The notes under the pieces are model-generated. The model saw only the letters and a program-made list of their open reading frames with translations. It was not told the DNA's origin and did no database searches. A DNA stretch of 64,000 nt from Phoronis australis (taxonomy: Eukaryota; Phoronida; Phoronidae): positions 435,653 to 499,652 of the forward strand of contig NMRA01000210.1 in the NCBI GenBank assembly GCA_002633005.1, in the 5' to 3' direction. Positions 22,972-35,090 of this stretch are shown piece by piece. Position numbers and translations under genes: made by a program. The first letter of the stretch is position 1. Every line of letters starts with the position of its first letter.

Positions 22972-23358
22972 TTATTTAACATTGCCTTTTGAATCTTGTA
23001 CATTTGCCACAGGTTGGATTGGCATTCTTCTCTCATCACAACCTAGACAATTGAGTTTGGCTTTCTTGTGTCCACTTTGAAAATTTACAGAATTTTGATC
23101 TTGAGGTTTGTCATTTCTAAAAGCAAATTCTTCTATCATTTTGGGCTTTTGGCACCAGTTCAATTCAATTATTCCATGGCTTTTAAATTTAGATAAATAC
23201 TTATGAACACGTCTATGAATTTTGCAGTTTCCGATGAGTTTGAATTTTCTGTTGTTGGCAGCATTTGGACTGTTGTCACCGTTACACTGACAAGAGGCCA
23301 TCAGTATGAACCATCTACTGGTTGCAGTCTTGGTTGTGGGTCCTGACTGATTAATCAT
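22972..23358 (-). other. Unidentified 128-codon open frame
   Basis: The frame is Lys- and Asn-rich and contains a few Cys residues (SCQCNGD, NCLGC). I recognise no family, and no splice-site or start context makes it compelling. In AT-rich intron sequence an open frame of this length can arise by chance. Confidence 0.12.
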
Positions 23359-23479
23359 CCGGTATGTTCACTCATGAACACCTAGTTTACTTGCTGGCTT
23401 AAACACTAGCCAGTAATGTGAGTGGTTGCAAGGATCACCTTTGGTTGTGCTTTGCTGGAGGTTTGAGTTACCTCATAAC

Positions 23480-23730
23480 TAAACGCTCTTTTGTTGTCAA
23501 ATCCGCTTACTTCAAAGGACACATATGCAAGGATAAGAGGCTTTTGTTTTACTGTCGTATTGGACGAGCCTGAGCGAGCGTGTTCTGAAGCGATTCAGGT
23601 GGTGAGAAAACACTTAACTACTGACGAAAATGATCACTTCGTGGATAGCTTGTCTGTTTTGCTAAAATGCTAGCGTTTCTGGCTAAAACGCTAGTTTATA
23701 GTGTTCCTGACTAAAACGTTAGCGGTTTTG
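23480..23730. repeat. Dispersed repeat family D, copy 1
   Basis: It shares acttcaaaggacaca, ggtggtgaga/gaaac and a gctaaaacgctag-type block with 45520-45860. Related fragments are at 26730-27145 and 37330-37525. It is a multi-copy, unclassified interspersed repeat with no clear ends. Confidence 0.55.
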
Positions 23731-25164
23731 CTATCGTTATAACTAGTGAAACTACTAGCATTTTGCCACTCATGTAAACGCGGTTTTGAGGGAGATGAAG
23801 TTTGTTGTGTTAACTGTCTGTCCAAACTAGCATCAAGGCAGAAAACGTGCGAGTTGTGCCGGAGCAGTTGTACCACCATTTGGTATTTTCTTTTCTTAAC
23901 ATGTACCTGTGCTAATGGTTTCTCATTGAACGCTTCCGGCCTCACCAAAGTTCTGAGTTTAATAGTACCTAGTGAACAGGAGTTGATAGGGACCACCTTG
24001 CCATGTGTGTAAGTTTCCTCTAAACACAAGCTGGTTACTGACCTCTGTTTTCTGTGACCTAATGTTTATCTGACTGACTTATTGATTAGTTGGTGTCTCC
24101 TGACAATAACCAATTCTTTGGGAGTGAATGTAGCAATGGTGACATGTTAGCCTGTAATTACATAATATTTGATCACCAACAGAGACTTTGTGTCACTTTG
24201 CACTAGTCTATTGAGAGTTCAGTTGTCAAGCAGTTGGAGTCTCATATTTCCACAGCACAAGCTGCAGATAAATGTGTTCATATTTATGACAGATCCTGTG
24301 TTAGTTCAGTTGGCTGCTGGTTAAAAAACTCATGAATGGACACGTGACACGCTGCCCAAGCTGCTGAGACTTGCTCTTCATGTACTCGCATTACCACTAG
24401 TCCTTTTCTTCCAGATTGTTTTCATCACAACTGTGGAAAAGGTATAGAAGTGAGAAACTTCAAGCAGTGCTGCAGTTCATTCTAACTCCATAATCATAGG
24501 CAAATCCTTGACTAGATTGTGAACCAGCCAACTTTACGGTCACTGTCATTTGTTGCATATTAAAAAACCTGGTTGATGTATAAATGGGGAAATTGTGCTG
24601 ACCAGCTTGGTTTCCAATTCCATATGGTTAAATCTAAGAGGGGTACTATTCAAGGTCATGATGCAATGTTTAGTTTCAATGATTGATGTGAAAAAATATA
24701 AATCTTGTCATCTGGAATAACTTAGTAATTTTCCTAGACTGTGGAACCAACTAATTTTCCCAACTGGGGAATTGAGAAACTGATTACTAGCAAAATTACA
24801 TGCTGTCGGTCACCTTGTACAAGAACTCCACCATGAATTGGTTAAATCTGATGCCTCATGCCACCATGTCTGTTGAGGAAGGAATTCTTGAATCCGAGCC
24901 TCTTTTGACACCCTATCAGTAACTTGCTTTTGCACCAAACACATTACCTGGATGAGTGGTCTGTCCATAATCTATTCAATTCGAATCCTGATTCATCTAA
25001 TAGCCTCTTAATTAACTTCTATTTTCAACACTTCTGAATCCTTGGTGGCTAGAAAATCTAATTCCTTAAAATGTCAGGCAGTTGTTTAAAATTAGTTGAC
25101 CTCCATTTTGTGACATTAATTTTCAGACAGGTTCGTCTACTGTGGCTTTCCCTTGTGGCAATTT

Positions 25165-25990
25165 TGTTTGCTGTATCTCCTTAACCCCTTATACGACCTT
25201 TGTGAAATTTGGCAAGTGTTTTTCTGTGAGTAAATGACAATGTTTTTTGGGCAGATTTGAATACCACTGTGTCCCCGAGTTGTAATTTTTTGGTTTACCT
25301 CTACATCAGTTCCTGGACTGATTTTCAATAAGTTTGTCAAGTGGGTTTTTATAAAAGAGACAACACGTTTTTTATTTTCTGTGCCACCTAATGTCGATTT
25401 TCATTATTTGCTAGTCAAGCTCTCTATTTGCCAAACTGCTCAATGGATCATAAGAAAACTGGCAGATGTTTCCCTACTGACAACACACATGATGGATGAC
25501 GATTTTTGGATGGTCAGACTACTGTGGCATCCCCTAGTACAACTCTTGTATCCACAGCTGTGTATCTTAAACCCCTTATAGGAAATATGACAACTGTATT
25601 CCTTTGAATGTGACAACATTTGACAACTTATTTGGTACAGATCTGTCTTCTGTAGTGCCTGCTAGGCCAATTTGCCTCAGTATCTTTGGAGTTCCTGGAT
25701 GGATTTTCATGAAATTTGGCAAAGAGATTTCTGTTAGGGAGGCTATGAGACCTTCCCAATTTTCCTGGAAGCATACCATTTCCTCGCAGTCATGGACTCC
25801 TTTCAATTTTTGCGTTGATTTTTTAAAAGATCATGAGTCAAAAGTCTTAAAGTTTGATGGCTTACATCTCTGGTGTTTGAAGGAAAATCAAACATCTGTG
25901 ACATTTCCCTCAACTATAGACCACCTTGACAAATGGATGGTAGTGCTGTTTGAATTTAGATGTATGCTTCAGAAATATGTGTTGTTTTAT
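25165..25990 (+). repeat. Decayed CTAGTGGC-family repeat, locus 1
   Basis: It contains diverged units of the array at 42860-44040: gctgtatctcc...aacccctta, gaaatttggcaa, gtgtcccc, and ctag/ctaa cores near 25277, 25389, 25535 and 25663 (spacing 112, 146 and 128 bp). The 129-codon open frame at 25604-25993 lies within this repeat and is not considered a gene. Confidence 0.6.
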
Positions 25991-26729
25991 TAATGTAGAT
26001 GGCAACAGTCGGTGAATTCTGAGCATCAGCCGTTATACAGGGATTACGAAAGAAATGAACTTGAGAGAGTTCGCAACAAAAATACTCGATCACGTAACAG
26101 AAATTATTAATGTCTAAAACTACAAATAGCATCAAAAATCAAAAAGGCCTTAAGCTGGCAATACCAGGTATGTAATTGAAATCTATTGAAGTCGTCCCAA
26201 TTGATTCGCATATATGGCTCATAAATTATGCATCTAAAGAAATGTCATGAGTGTTAATGAAAAATATATATGAGATTTTATTCAATACGTGAATATTGAA
26301 TTTTTGTAATTTACCTGAAAGCTGCTAGGAACTCACAGTCTGTCAACAAACCCCTAGAATTCTTTCAGATTGGTGCCATTATGTATTTGGTCTCGCGTTA
26401 TTCTGTAGAGATTGTATCCTCAGTAGATGTGTCTGGGGTTTGAGAGAACTGGTAGTTCGTTAATACTACTCAAAGCACCCTCAATTAATTGGCTTGATCC
26501 AGCAGGTCATTTTATGTGCCGTCATAGCCTCAAGCAAAAGCACGGGATCAGTTCTTTCGAAGCCAAGAGTTCATCTACGAGCAAGGATCGCATTCAGACT
26601 AATTTGCGTTTTACGGTTCTAGTAGTGTAAATCAGAAGTTAAAAAGCTGTTATAAACAGTGTTCTGGTGTAGAAAACATCACCTGTCTTCACCTGTGTAT
26701 TTGCTTTTCCAGTTTTTCAGTGAAGAAAA

Positions 26730-27145
26730 TGCAAGCGTTTTAGCTAGACAGGCATGCTGTCCGCTTAGGGTCATTTTCACCAGCAGTTTATTTCTTCACC
26801 AACTTGAATTGCTTTTAAAGCTAAAAGTGATGATGAACTTAAAAACACGCTCTACCTAATCCACTGGGCATGAATGACAGCTTAGGGTCATTTTCACCAG
26901 CAGTTTATTGCCTCACCACCTGAATCGCTTTTAAAGTGATAAACATAATGATAAACAAAGGCCTCTTTCCCTTGCCCATGAGTGACCTATGAAGTAAATG
27001 GTCTGGCTACATAGGGGCTTGCACAATGAGATCAGTTTTGGGATAAGTCGGAGCTCCAGCAAAGCAGTACCAAAATTGACACTTGCAACTCCTGACATTT
27101 TGGTTAGTGGCAACATTGTTAGCGAAAACACCAGCATTTTAGCCA
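26730..27145. repeat. Dispersed repeat family D, related fragments
   Basis: The block cttagggtcattttcaccag followed by cagttta occurs at about 26766 and again near 26881. A region from about 26945 resembles 37440-37525 (aaaggcctcttt, agtctggct), followed by gcgaaaacaccagc. Confidence 0.5.
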
Positions 27146-27494
27146 ATTTGTGGACGGAGATTCATGTTGACTCAACAACTAATTATACCATCACTGTCAG
27201 TCTGTGTCTTGTTCCATTGGATTGGTCATGAATGCTCGACACTTCTGGTGCCATGGCTTTATCATCGTTGAAATCGCCATAAATATTTCATGTTAGTCTT
27301 GAGTCTGTAAAGGGCAATTGATGTACAGTCTGGAATTTTTCTAGCAATGATAACAGTTTTCTGTAGTGTGTCAATTATATCCTAATTGGCTGTGACCTAC
27401 TTTGCATAGACTGAGTTTGTAAAGATTTCCTTCCTAAGTCATTTGACTGTAATATAGCACACAATCTGTGTCAGTCAGAGCTGATCTACTGTAA

Positions 27495-27700
27495 ATGTTT
27501 GGGTTAACGCCCATGCTCAGTTAACCGCCCACCCTCTACTTTAGGTGGATTTTCGATTTAACCGCCCACTGCTCGGTTAACCGCCCCTCTGCGATTTTTG
27601 AAGATTTCCAGTTAAGCACCCACCTCTCGGTTAAGCGCCCATCCCCGACTTTTTAAGATTGAAGATTTAGCACCCAATGTTAGGAAACGCGCGATTCCCG
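27495..27700. repeat. GCCCAC-rich terminus relic of the family C elements
   Basis: The repeated phrases gttaacgcccatg, ttaaccgcccacc, ttaagcacccacc and ttaagcgcccat appear in tandem. The same phrases occur at 29680-29765, 48490, 50400, 54395, 57555-57635 and 58965, so they look like ends of a common mobile family. Confidence 0.6.
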
Positions 27701-28396
27701 ACTTTTAGATACAGATGATGATCACAAAGAGAGCAACGACGCTGGGCCTCTGGGACGGTGGTTTGGCAATGTGAATTCCTGTATAAGTAACGAATTATTG
27801 TCCCGGATCACGGACTTACTTCAAAATATAATACTTGAATGTTTTTGTCGTTTAATTTTCTTCCCATGTTTGCAAAGTTTAAGAATCCCGCCGGCGTCAA
27901 TACCTCCACTTTCAGCAACGCTGTCTGCCGCGCTGAGTTTCCGTTTGCAGTGTACTAGATAAAACATGTATTCGAAATAATCGGGCCAGAGAAATGTGAC
28001 AACGGTTTTGCCAACCTTCCAAATTCTCTTTAGGTTGGAAGCTCTCGTATTTTGAAGAATTAATTCCCATAATTCACGGGAAGATGTCAAATTCTCCCTA
28101 CTTTGATGAATGTTATTGCCAGGTTATCGAGGATGTGTGGCGACCAAAGGGACAGTGTGCCTCATTGGGTTACCGATTTGCTTCCTCTCGATTGCTGATT
28201 TCTAATGTTGGCAATACGTTACTGTATGTTTGTGTATGAGCTTGAAGTAATAAAAAACTTCTAGTCAAATTTTGTTTTTCGCTTATTGCATCTCAGTCAA
28301 ACTGGCGTTAGCAGATTTAATTAATGTTGTTGACTGTTCTTTACTACGATATCTTGCATCAACCCCCGCCTGACTGTGAATTATCGCTTCCATATT

Positions 28397-29126
28397 CCCT
28401 TTTTAGCCATCCAGAATAATTTTGTTTCTACATTGGCCAGTTTCAGCCTGAACAAAATTCTTACCATTCGAGCCTGAAATATCTATGAGGCAGACTGACT
28501 GAAACTTGGCGATAGTTGGTAGAAGGTGCACGCAGCTAGCTACGGGCCCGGGCATGGCACACTCGGGCCTAAGGAACATCGAGCCGGAAAATGTCGAAGT
28601 AGACTTGACATCGCAGTTTTGGGGGACACTGGAAGGGAGGAATATCATAAAACTTTGGGTCTTTCCTAACAACAGCTTAAAAGTACAGCGTCACGCCGGT
28701 TTCTGTTACTTAGGACTGTCGCTGTTCTCTTTTGATGTGTAACTTTGTAGTGGTGCACGCGCGTAAGTTTCCACACTGAGTGCATGTTACCTTGACACAA
28801 ACACGGGATTGGCAGGTTACTCATACGTAGGTCTCACGTGCGTGCTGGATCCTGCGGCTGTCTTTGGCATTAAAAACGAGACGCATGTTGAAAGAAGCTG
28901 TTATATTACTTGACAGCCTTCCAAGTCAAGATTGCATGCCGGAACTTTGCACGCAAAAAGCTGGACCGACCAGTGACGCAGTGCGATAGTGTAGGTGATA
29001 TTATAATAGGATATGATCTGGACATATTGCATGTAAAATAAATGTGTTTTCCACCACAAAGTTGGTGAAGGTAGTCATTTAAGATTGAATTGAAACATTG
29101 CTGTTTTGTGACATTTTATCACATAT
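28397..29126 (+). repeat. Dispersed repeat family A, copy 2
   Basis: It corresponds to 3926-5112 in the same orientation and order, but is shorter through internal deletions. Shared blocks include ccctttttagcca, ggaacatcga, gctgttctcttttgat and ccaccacaaagtt. Confidence 0.6.
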
Positions 29127-29659
29127 TTATGCCGTGGTTCGAACTTTTCTTTTTAATTTGACGACTGGCTCAAGATTCTTGTCTTACTTCTTTGCTGTGC
29201 ATGTTTCGCGCAACGGGAAGTGAAAATGTTATCGAGTCCCGGAGTGTCGACTACAAATGTCTCAAACACAAAAAACACCTGAATTAGTTTTTCAAACTTT
29301 ATTACGACTAATTTTAAAACTGCTTCTGACTCGGGACTTAAAAGCTTTCATGCACGCACTTTTGCAGTGTCACTGCTTGCAATCCAAGTAGAGCGCTGCG
29401 TGGTCACTGGTCGTCTGCGCACTACAGTTCTAACTAACTAACAAGACCGCAGGATGGCACGAGTCTATTGCTCAACAAGTTTTTAAATTTAATTGTGAAT
29501 GACTAATCTGAGGGCAACAGAACCTTTAGTGTTGGGATTATCCGCTGTTATGAAGTTTTTACAGTCATTTGACGACGTGATGATGAAGCTCTTTGAAAGT
29601 GCTACACGTTCCGAGTACGTGTGGGGACTTAGATCACGAGGTAAGATTAACTGCCCAGG

Positions 29660-29765
29660 GCGGGTGTCTGTCGTAATAAGCGCCCATGTCTGGTTAACCG
29701 CCCACCCCCGATTTTTTGGGTTTGCCAATTTAACCGTCCAGGGCGTAAACCCGAACGTTTACGGT
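29660..29765. repeat. Family C-type terminus relic
   Basis: It contains aagcgcccatgt, ggttaaccgcccac and cgtttacggtaat. It resembles the ends at 27.5 and 57.6 kb. Confidence 0.55.
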
Positions 29766-30763
29766 AATTTCCACGTCTTCGATTGCATGTACACCAATTC
29801 CCAGTACTGCAGTGAATAAAATATTGATTAAGTATGAAAAAGAAAGTGGCTGAATTTGATACCTTAAACATTGGAAGTGAGACTGGTTTAATATTTTCAG
29901 GCTTTCTGTGCTCGGAAACTAACCCTGCATGAAGGCAGACTCAACTCTTGCAGTCATAACTCTGTTAACATTTCAGTCACTGTCTTGTTCTGAAATGCAC
30001 TCTAGTTTTGTTGTATGCAGCCATGTCTTTAAAGACTGAAGTAATAAAAACAGTAAATGAAGTTGCAAATTTTTGTTCCATTTTCATAAGGTTGCCGCAT
30101 GAATATGCCAATCATATTGATTTACAATCCAAAATGCCACTGAAAAGAAGATTGCGATTGTATAATTCGAACTGTCGATTTCTCAGGTCACTGTCGAAGT
30201 GATCAAAATTTAAAATCCAGGCTGTGGATATATTTTACCTGAAAGAAAGTCGTTGAGAAATACATGCACCGGGCCAATGTTGATTGCAGCAAACATAGCG
30301 TGGCCGTTGTTAAATTGGGAGTACCGATTTTCAAGTACTGTAGCTCCGCCAGACCCCCAGCTTTTTCATGTCCATCCCTTACCTCTGATAGTGTGAGATA
30401 CTAAACAACTTGTTTATTGGTAGTAGTAAGTTGTTTTTTTTGTTCTGTTAAAAGATCAATGAAGTTTTTGGAAGCAGATGCTTTTTATATGATGTGAGGG
30501 ATCAGGTTTGTTGTTTCTCTGGTTACACTGATAGCGGTTCTCATTTATAACTGCTGGGGGACTGATCAATACAATTTTATTTATTATAATAAATGTAAAT
30601 ACAAAGGTCAAGCCGTACATACAATGTACGGTAAAAATTCTTGCATTTGGGGACAAGTGTCATTCCTACAACTGCATTGTTTTATTTGTCAAAGGCAATG
30701 TTGCAGATATTCAATATTTTGTGAAATGAAACTATGTATATTACTGGGTTCCATTTAAGTTAA

Positions 30764-30930
30764 GATCCTTTTGGAACCAAAGAACCATACCTTATGTGGT
30801 AAGTGTACTGCCGTTTTTATCGTTTTATTCTACAAGGACAGATGGCGCACTCGGTAGTGAATCAAGTCCGTGAGATATGGAGGAAACACTTATCGCATCA
30901 ATGTATGGTTCTTTGGTTCCAAAAGGGATC
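30764..30930. mobile_element. TTAA-flanked MITE, 167 bp (piggyBac-like target site)
   Basis: The ends are inverted repeats of about 26 bp: left gatccttttggaaccaaag, right ctttggttccaaaagggatc with one extra base. The element is flanked on both sides by TTAA (30760-30763 and 30931-30934). TTAA duplication is typical of piggyBac and Kolobok superfamilies. The ~115-bp interior has no coding capacity. Confidence 0.88.
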
Positions 30931-31104
30931 TTAAACTTAGTATTTTCATTTTATGAAATGTTTGGCGACAGCCATATTGTATAAATCATGGGAGCAAAAG
31001 ACAAAAAAGTATTTTTTGTAGGGAGATTGGACAAAATAATATTCTACTATTCCGCTATATTGGGTCCTAAGCTGAAGATTTTTTACCAATGCTTAGAGAC
31101 CTCC

Positions 31105-31121
31105 GGGGGGGGGGGGGGNNN
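31105..31121. other. Poly-G run ending in unresolved bases
   Basis: A run of G is followed by three undetermined bases (31119-31121). Single undetermined bases also adjoin C runs at 9657 and 31592. These are sequencing or assembly ambiguities in homopolymers. Confidence 0.85.
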
Positions 31122-31194
31122 GGGAAATCTGCTAGAACAAAGCATTTATCCCTGGCAATGTTAACCAATAAAGACTACAGATAAAGAAGACTGG

Positions 31195-31220
31195 ATTTGA
31201 TTGATTGATTGATTGATGAT
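31195..31220. repeat. (GATT)n microsatellite
   Basis: About five repeats of gatt. Confidence 0.85.
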
Positions 31221-34200
31221 TTCTTTGTTCCAAGTTGTAGCCTAACTGACATATGCTGCAATGTAAGCCAGACTCAAATGGCCTATGTCTTCACTTGGTT
31301 ACCAGTATGTATGAAGGCTTAAACTGTGTTCACATGCAGTCTGATCCAGTATCTGGAAAAAACTCACTTGCTAATGCTTGCGAGATTTCTCATCTACCAA
31401 ATAAGATGGCAGAATCGATTTTCTTACCTTCATAGGCCTTAATTCCAACGAGTGGGATTTGTGGTTAGGCTCTGCCCACTGATGATGCTTGTATGTGGCT
31501 GGCCTAGGCATTCCTATTTTGCACAGTAATGTTATGCTAATTATTCGTGGCTGGGCAGATAGGATGCCTTTGTGAAACCTCAGTTAAATACNCCCCCCCC
31601 CGTGCAGCACCATCTTAGGGAACCATTTTTTTATTCATGTTCTGGAGTGGAAATCTTGGTCTTGATTTTTTAATACGAGCATTCTTAATTTCAGAGTCTT
31701 GAAACTATATACTGAATAGGTTTGGTTGATTGCTTTAAGGGGATTCACCACTGCTTACTTTATTTATTCCAGTTTGAAGTTTGTAATTCCAGCTTGACCT
31801 AATTAGCGATGGTGGGGGTTTTGGTTCTGATCTGGCTTCTCAACAGATGTCTTATCTGCCTTATACAAATTCCACATCTGAAGGCGGTATGACAAAGACT
31901 GGAGACTGTGCTGTGTAGACTGTTACCCCATTTACATTACAAGTTTTAATTTGTCTTAAAGCACTCCTGTTGGCTCAAGTTAGTTTGCAGAGCTGTGTAA
32001 ATGGTGTATGATTAGTTGTAATCGTCTCCAGCAAACTGGTTTGAGGAGGAGGGGGATGATTTATATTCGCGCATGGGCAGATATTGGTTCCTGTTTCTAT
32101 TTTTGTTCACAATTTCCCATGCTGGTGACGTGTGTTTTCTCCACATTACTAACATGGCCAAACAAAACAAAACCAAAATGGCTATTGGAAGGATGGAAAG
32201 ATAATGATGCTTAAGGTCTGGAGGGACTTCAGTCTCTCCTGCAAGGGTGACAGGATTTCCCAGGGGAACATAGATTTCTGTCAGTGTCTAAATGACTTGT
32301 TCTTGCCAGTCGGTAGCGTAGACAACGTGATTTGAGCCTTTCCAGAGTTAAGATGAAAACAGGGTATGTGATGGTCTAGGGAGATCTTGGTAGTGTGTAG
32401 TGTATCAAAATGGGAAGCAAAATTAATAGATTGCTCTGTCTGTCTGTCTCAGACATACGTAATCAATATGGGATTGCAGTGTCTAAAAGTAGACCTTGTT
32501 AAACCCATAGAAATGGGGCACATGCACCCATGCAAATGTACTAGTAATTCTCAAAAAAGCTGTCAAAGCCCAATTTCATCCAAAATTGGTGAAATTTTGA
32601 AGCGAAGTTTGCTAACATAATGATCAGATGATTTGCGAGTGTGTGAAATATGTGAATTACTGTATTCTTAGGTTTTGTCTGTTCTCCTCCTAGCTTTTTA
32701 TCATAACTTCGACAAGGCCAGATGAATTTTGATGTTGCTCACCAACTTCTTTTTTTGAAAAACTACTGTTTAAACCCATGTCAACTATGAAGGTATCTGG
32801 GTTCGACAACACGACCCATTTCAATATGAAATGTTTAAAATAAGTGCCCGTTTCAATACCAAAGACACCCCGTAGTGGTGGGACATGGGTTCCCACCCCT
32901 GTGGCAGAAGTGCCGTGGCCTTGGAATTGGAATTGTGTTCCAAACAGTCTGAATAACATACTCTGATGTGTAATTGCTTAGATCTGTTTGTATCCATAAC
33001 TCTGTGCGTTATCATCACGCGTCACAGTCTCAACATTGGAGAGATCACTTTCACATTGTGGTGTCAGCAGCATAGTCTATTTCACATGCACGTGAAGTTC
33101 ACGCACTCACCAATCCAGTCACTCAACCATGTGTGGTAGTGAATGCGATCAGCTGATAGCAGTTGAATTCTTAGGCGAAACGTCACTGTGTTTCACCAGT
33201 TGCGAATTCCATTTAAAGTTCATGCATTGCTTTTGTTGTGTTTTTGTTCAGTCTTTATATACGAGATAGTTATAGTTATATTTACTCCACACTGGCTGTT
33301 AAGTGAAATTTTTGTCAATTTTTTCGAAACTAAGGAAACATAGAATTTCCATTCTATTGTTATGACAGTTTGTAGGTGCATGATAAAACATCACTTGATG
33401 TAACATTGACTATGTGTTGCAAGATAATTAGCATTCGAAAATTGGGAAAAAAACAAATTTGCTGACTTTTCCATTTGGTTAAAATAACTAACGAGAGAGA
33501 CTGAGGGTTGTCGAGTGGTTCTACCACAATAATTCTGTCTAGCACCTTAGCACCTTGAAGGTACCAATGCACATCTCTCTCAGTCTTTCTTGGTGATCTG
33601 TGACTGTGCTGCCAATTCAGACTGCCCAACTAATTAATTGCATGTGTGCAAAGTACTGCAGAGACCAACTAACTGTTTGAGAAGTGGTTTGGCCATCATA
33701 TGATGATGGCCCGTAAGCCAGTTCATTGCTGTGGATGTGATTGAATGATTTTTTTCCCACTGGCTCGGAAGCTTCAGTTTTTAATGGGAACGTTTAGCTG
33801 TGGGTAACTGTCTCATTGATGCTGCTTGGTTGAATGAGATGATGAAGTGTGCTGTCTGAGTGTTGGAAAAAATCGCTGTCACTTGCTGTGTGTATGTAAT
33901 ATTAGAGCAGGTGTAGGACTATTTCATCACTACCACACCTGCCCTGCTCTGTTTGCTGAGTAGGACTGCTGTGATATTGGTCAGTGGTAAATTTTACTCC
34001 AGAGTGACTTCTCCAGATTAAACTTGCACTGTCTTATCTCTTCTGGTTATTTTAAGTCATGAACTTACCATTTATCTTGGAACTAATGTAAAAAAGACAA
34101 CCCATTGTTAGTAAACAGGCCATAAGTACGATTTATTGCTTTAACTGAGGAAAGACAGTGAAATGTCTCAAATTGCACAAGTGTAGGATTTGGCTAGCTA

Positions 34201-34399
34201 TGAAGCTGTGCACGGTGAGAACAATCAGTGTTCTCCACAGTAACAAATTCCAAACTCAATGCAAATTTCTAGAGTTCAATATCAGTAGTCAACTATCTTT
34301 TCTCTAGTCTAGACTATAGCTTTAACATCTCCGCTGGAGGTATTTATATACGTTTCAAAAATGTACACTGAATTGGTCATGTGTGATCTACTTTTTTCG

Positions 34400-35090
34400 G
34401 GCCTACACGTGAAAACCGCAAATCGTACACGAAGTGCCCATTCAGCCGACGACTGTCTCACGAATAAAAAACTTGTTGTTAAAAGCACGTGGCAAAGAAA
34501 CGCACACTACATACCTGTCACTTGTCGTCGCAGACATTCTTCTTTGGGAACTATCCATGAAACTACTGCTAGCATATCGGCAAGAAATAAATATTGGCAC
34601 TAATTTCAGAAAGTTTCCAATGCCGTAAAAACTGTTGCGTTATTTTTAAGAGGGATTGCTTTATTAATCCCTTGTTCAATGTGTTCATAATTGTTGTTTT
34701 TAAAGTAAAATACCTGATAAAATGACCCACTGATAGTGGACACCTACGCCCCAGAATCTCCCGCAAAATAACTCGGACTGTCACGCATCCAGTCACCCGG
34801 CAACTCAATGTCATTCGGCCTTAGACCCTACCGAGACAATTCTCGCGTGATACCGCTTGCGTTATTTCTTTCGTTACAATGCACACCTAAATCGTTAGGC
34901 CTGCATTGCGTTTACTCTAGCAAATGAACGCTGATGACATGCACGTGCTTGCGCACTCACACACGCAGAAGATCTTCAAAACAAAGGTCACGTGACTACG
35001 ACGTGTGTTCCAGAGATTTTACTTATGTTGCTAGGTATGATCTTGCGCAGGTTTGAACCTATATTGTTTTTTATACCGACTCCACAGGAA
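34400..35090 (+). mobile_element. Family C element, 5'-truncated copy
   Basis: It is collinear with about 59350-60070. Shared blocks include gtgaaaaccg, aagcacgtggc / aagtacgtggc, gaactatccat, atcggcaagaaat, aatattggcactaatttc, tgttgcgtta, acaatgc, and gactcca near the right end. The terminal segment carrying the CCGTATTCGCC end is missing. Confidence 0.7.

Noticed and set aside
25604-25993. 129-codon plus-strand frame
   Set aside because: It lies wholly in a diverged CTAGTGGC-family repeat, and its SIFGVPGWIFMKFGKEISV segment recurs as the non-coding repeat's gaaatttggca block.
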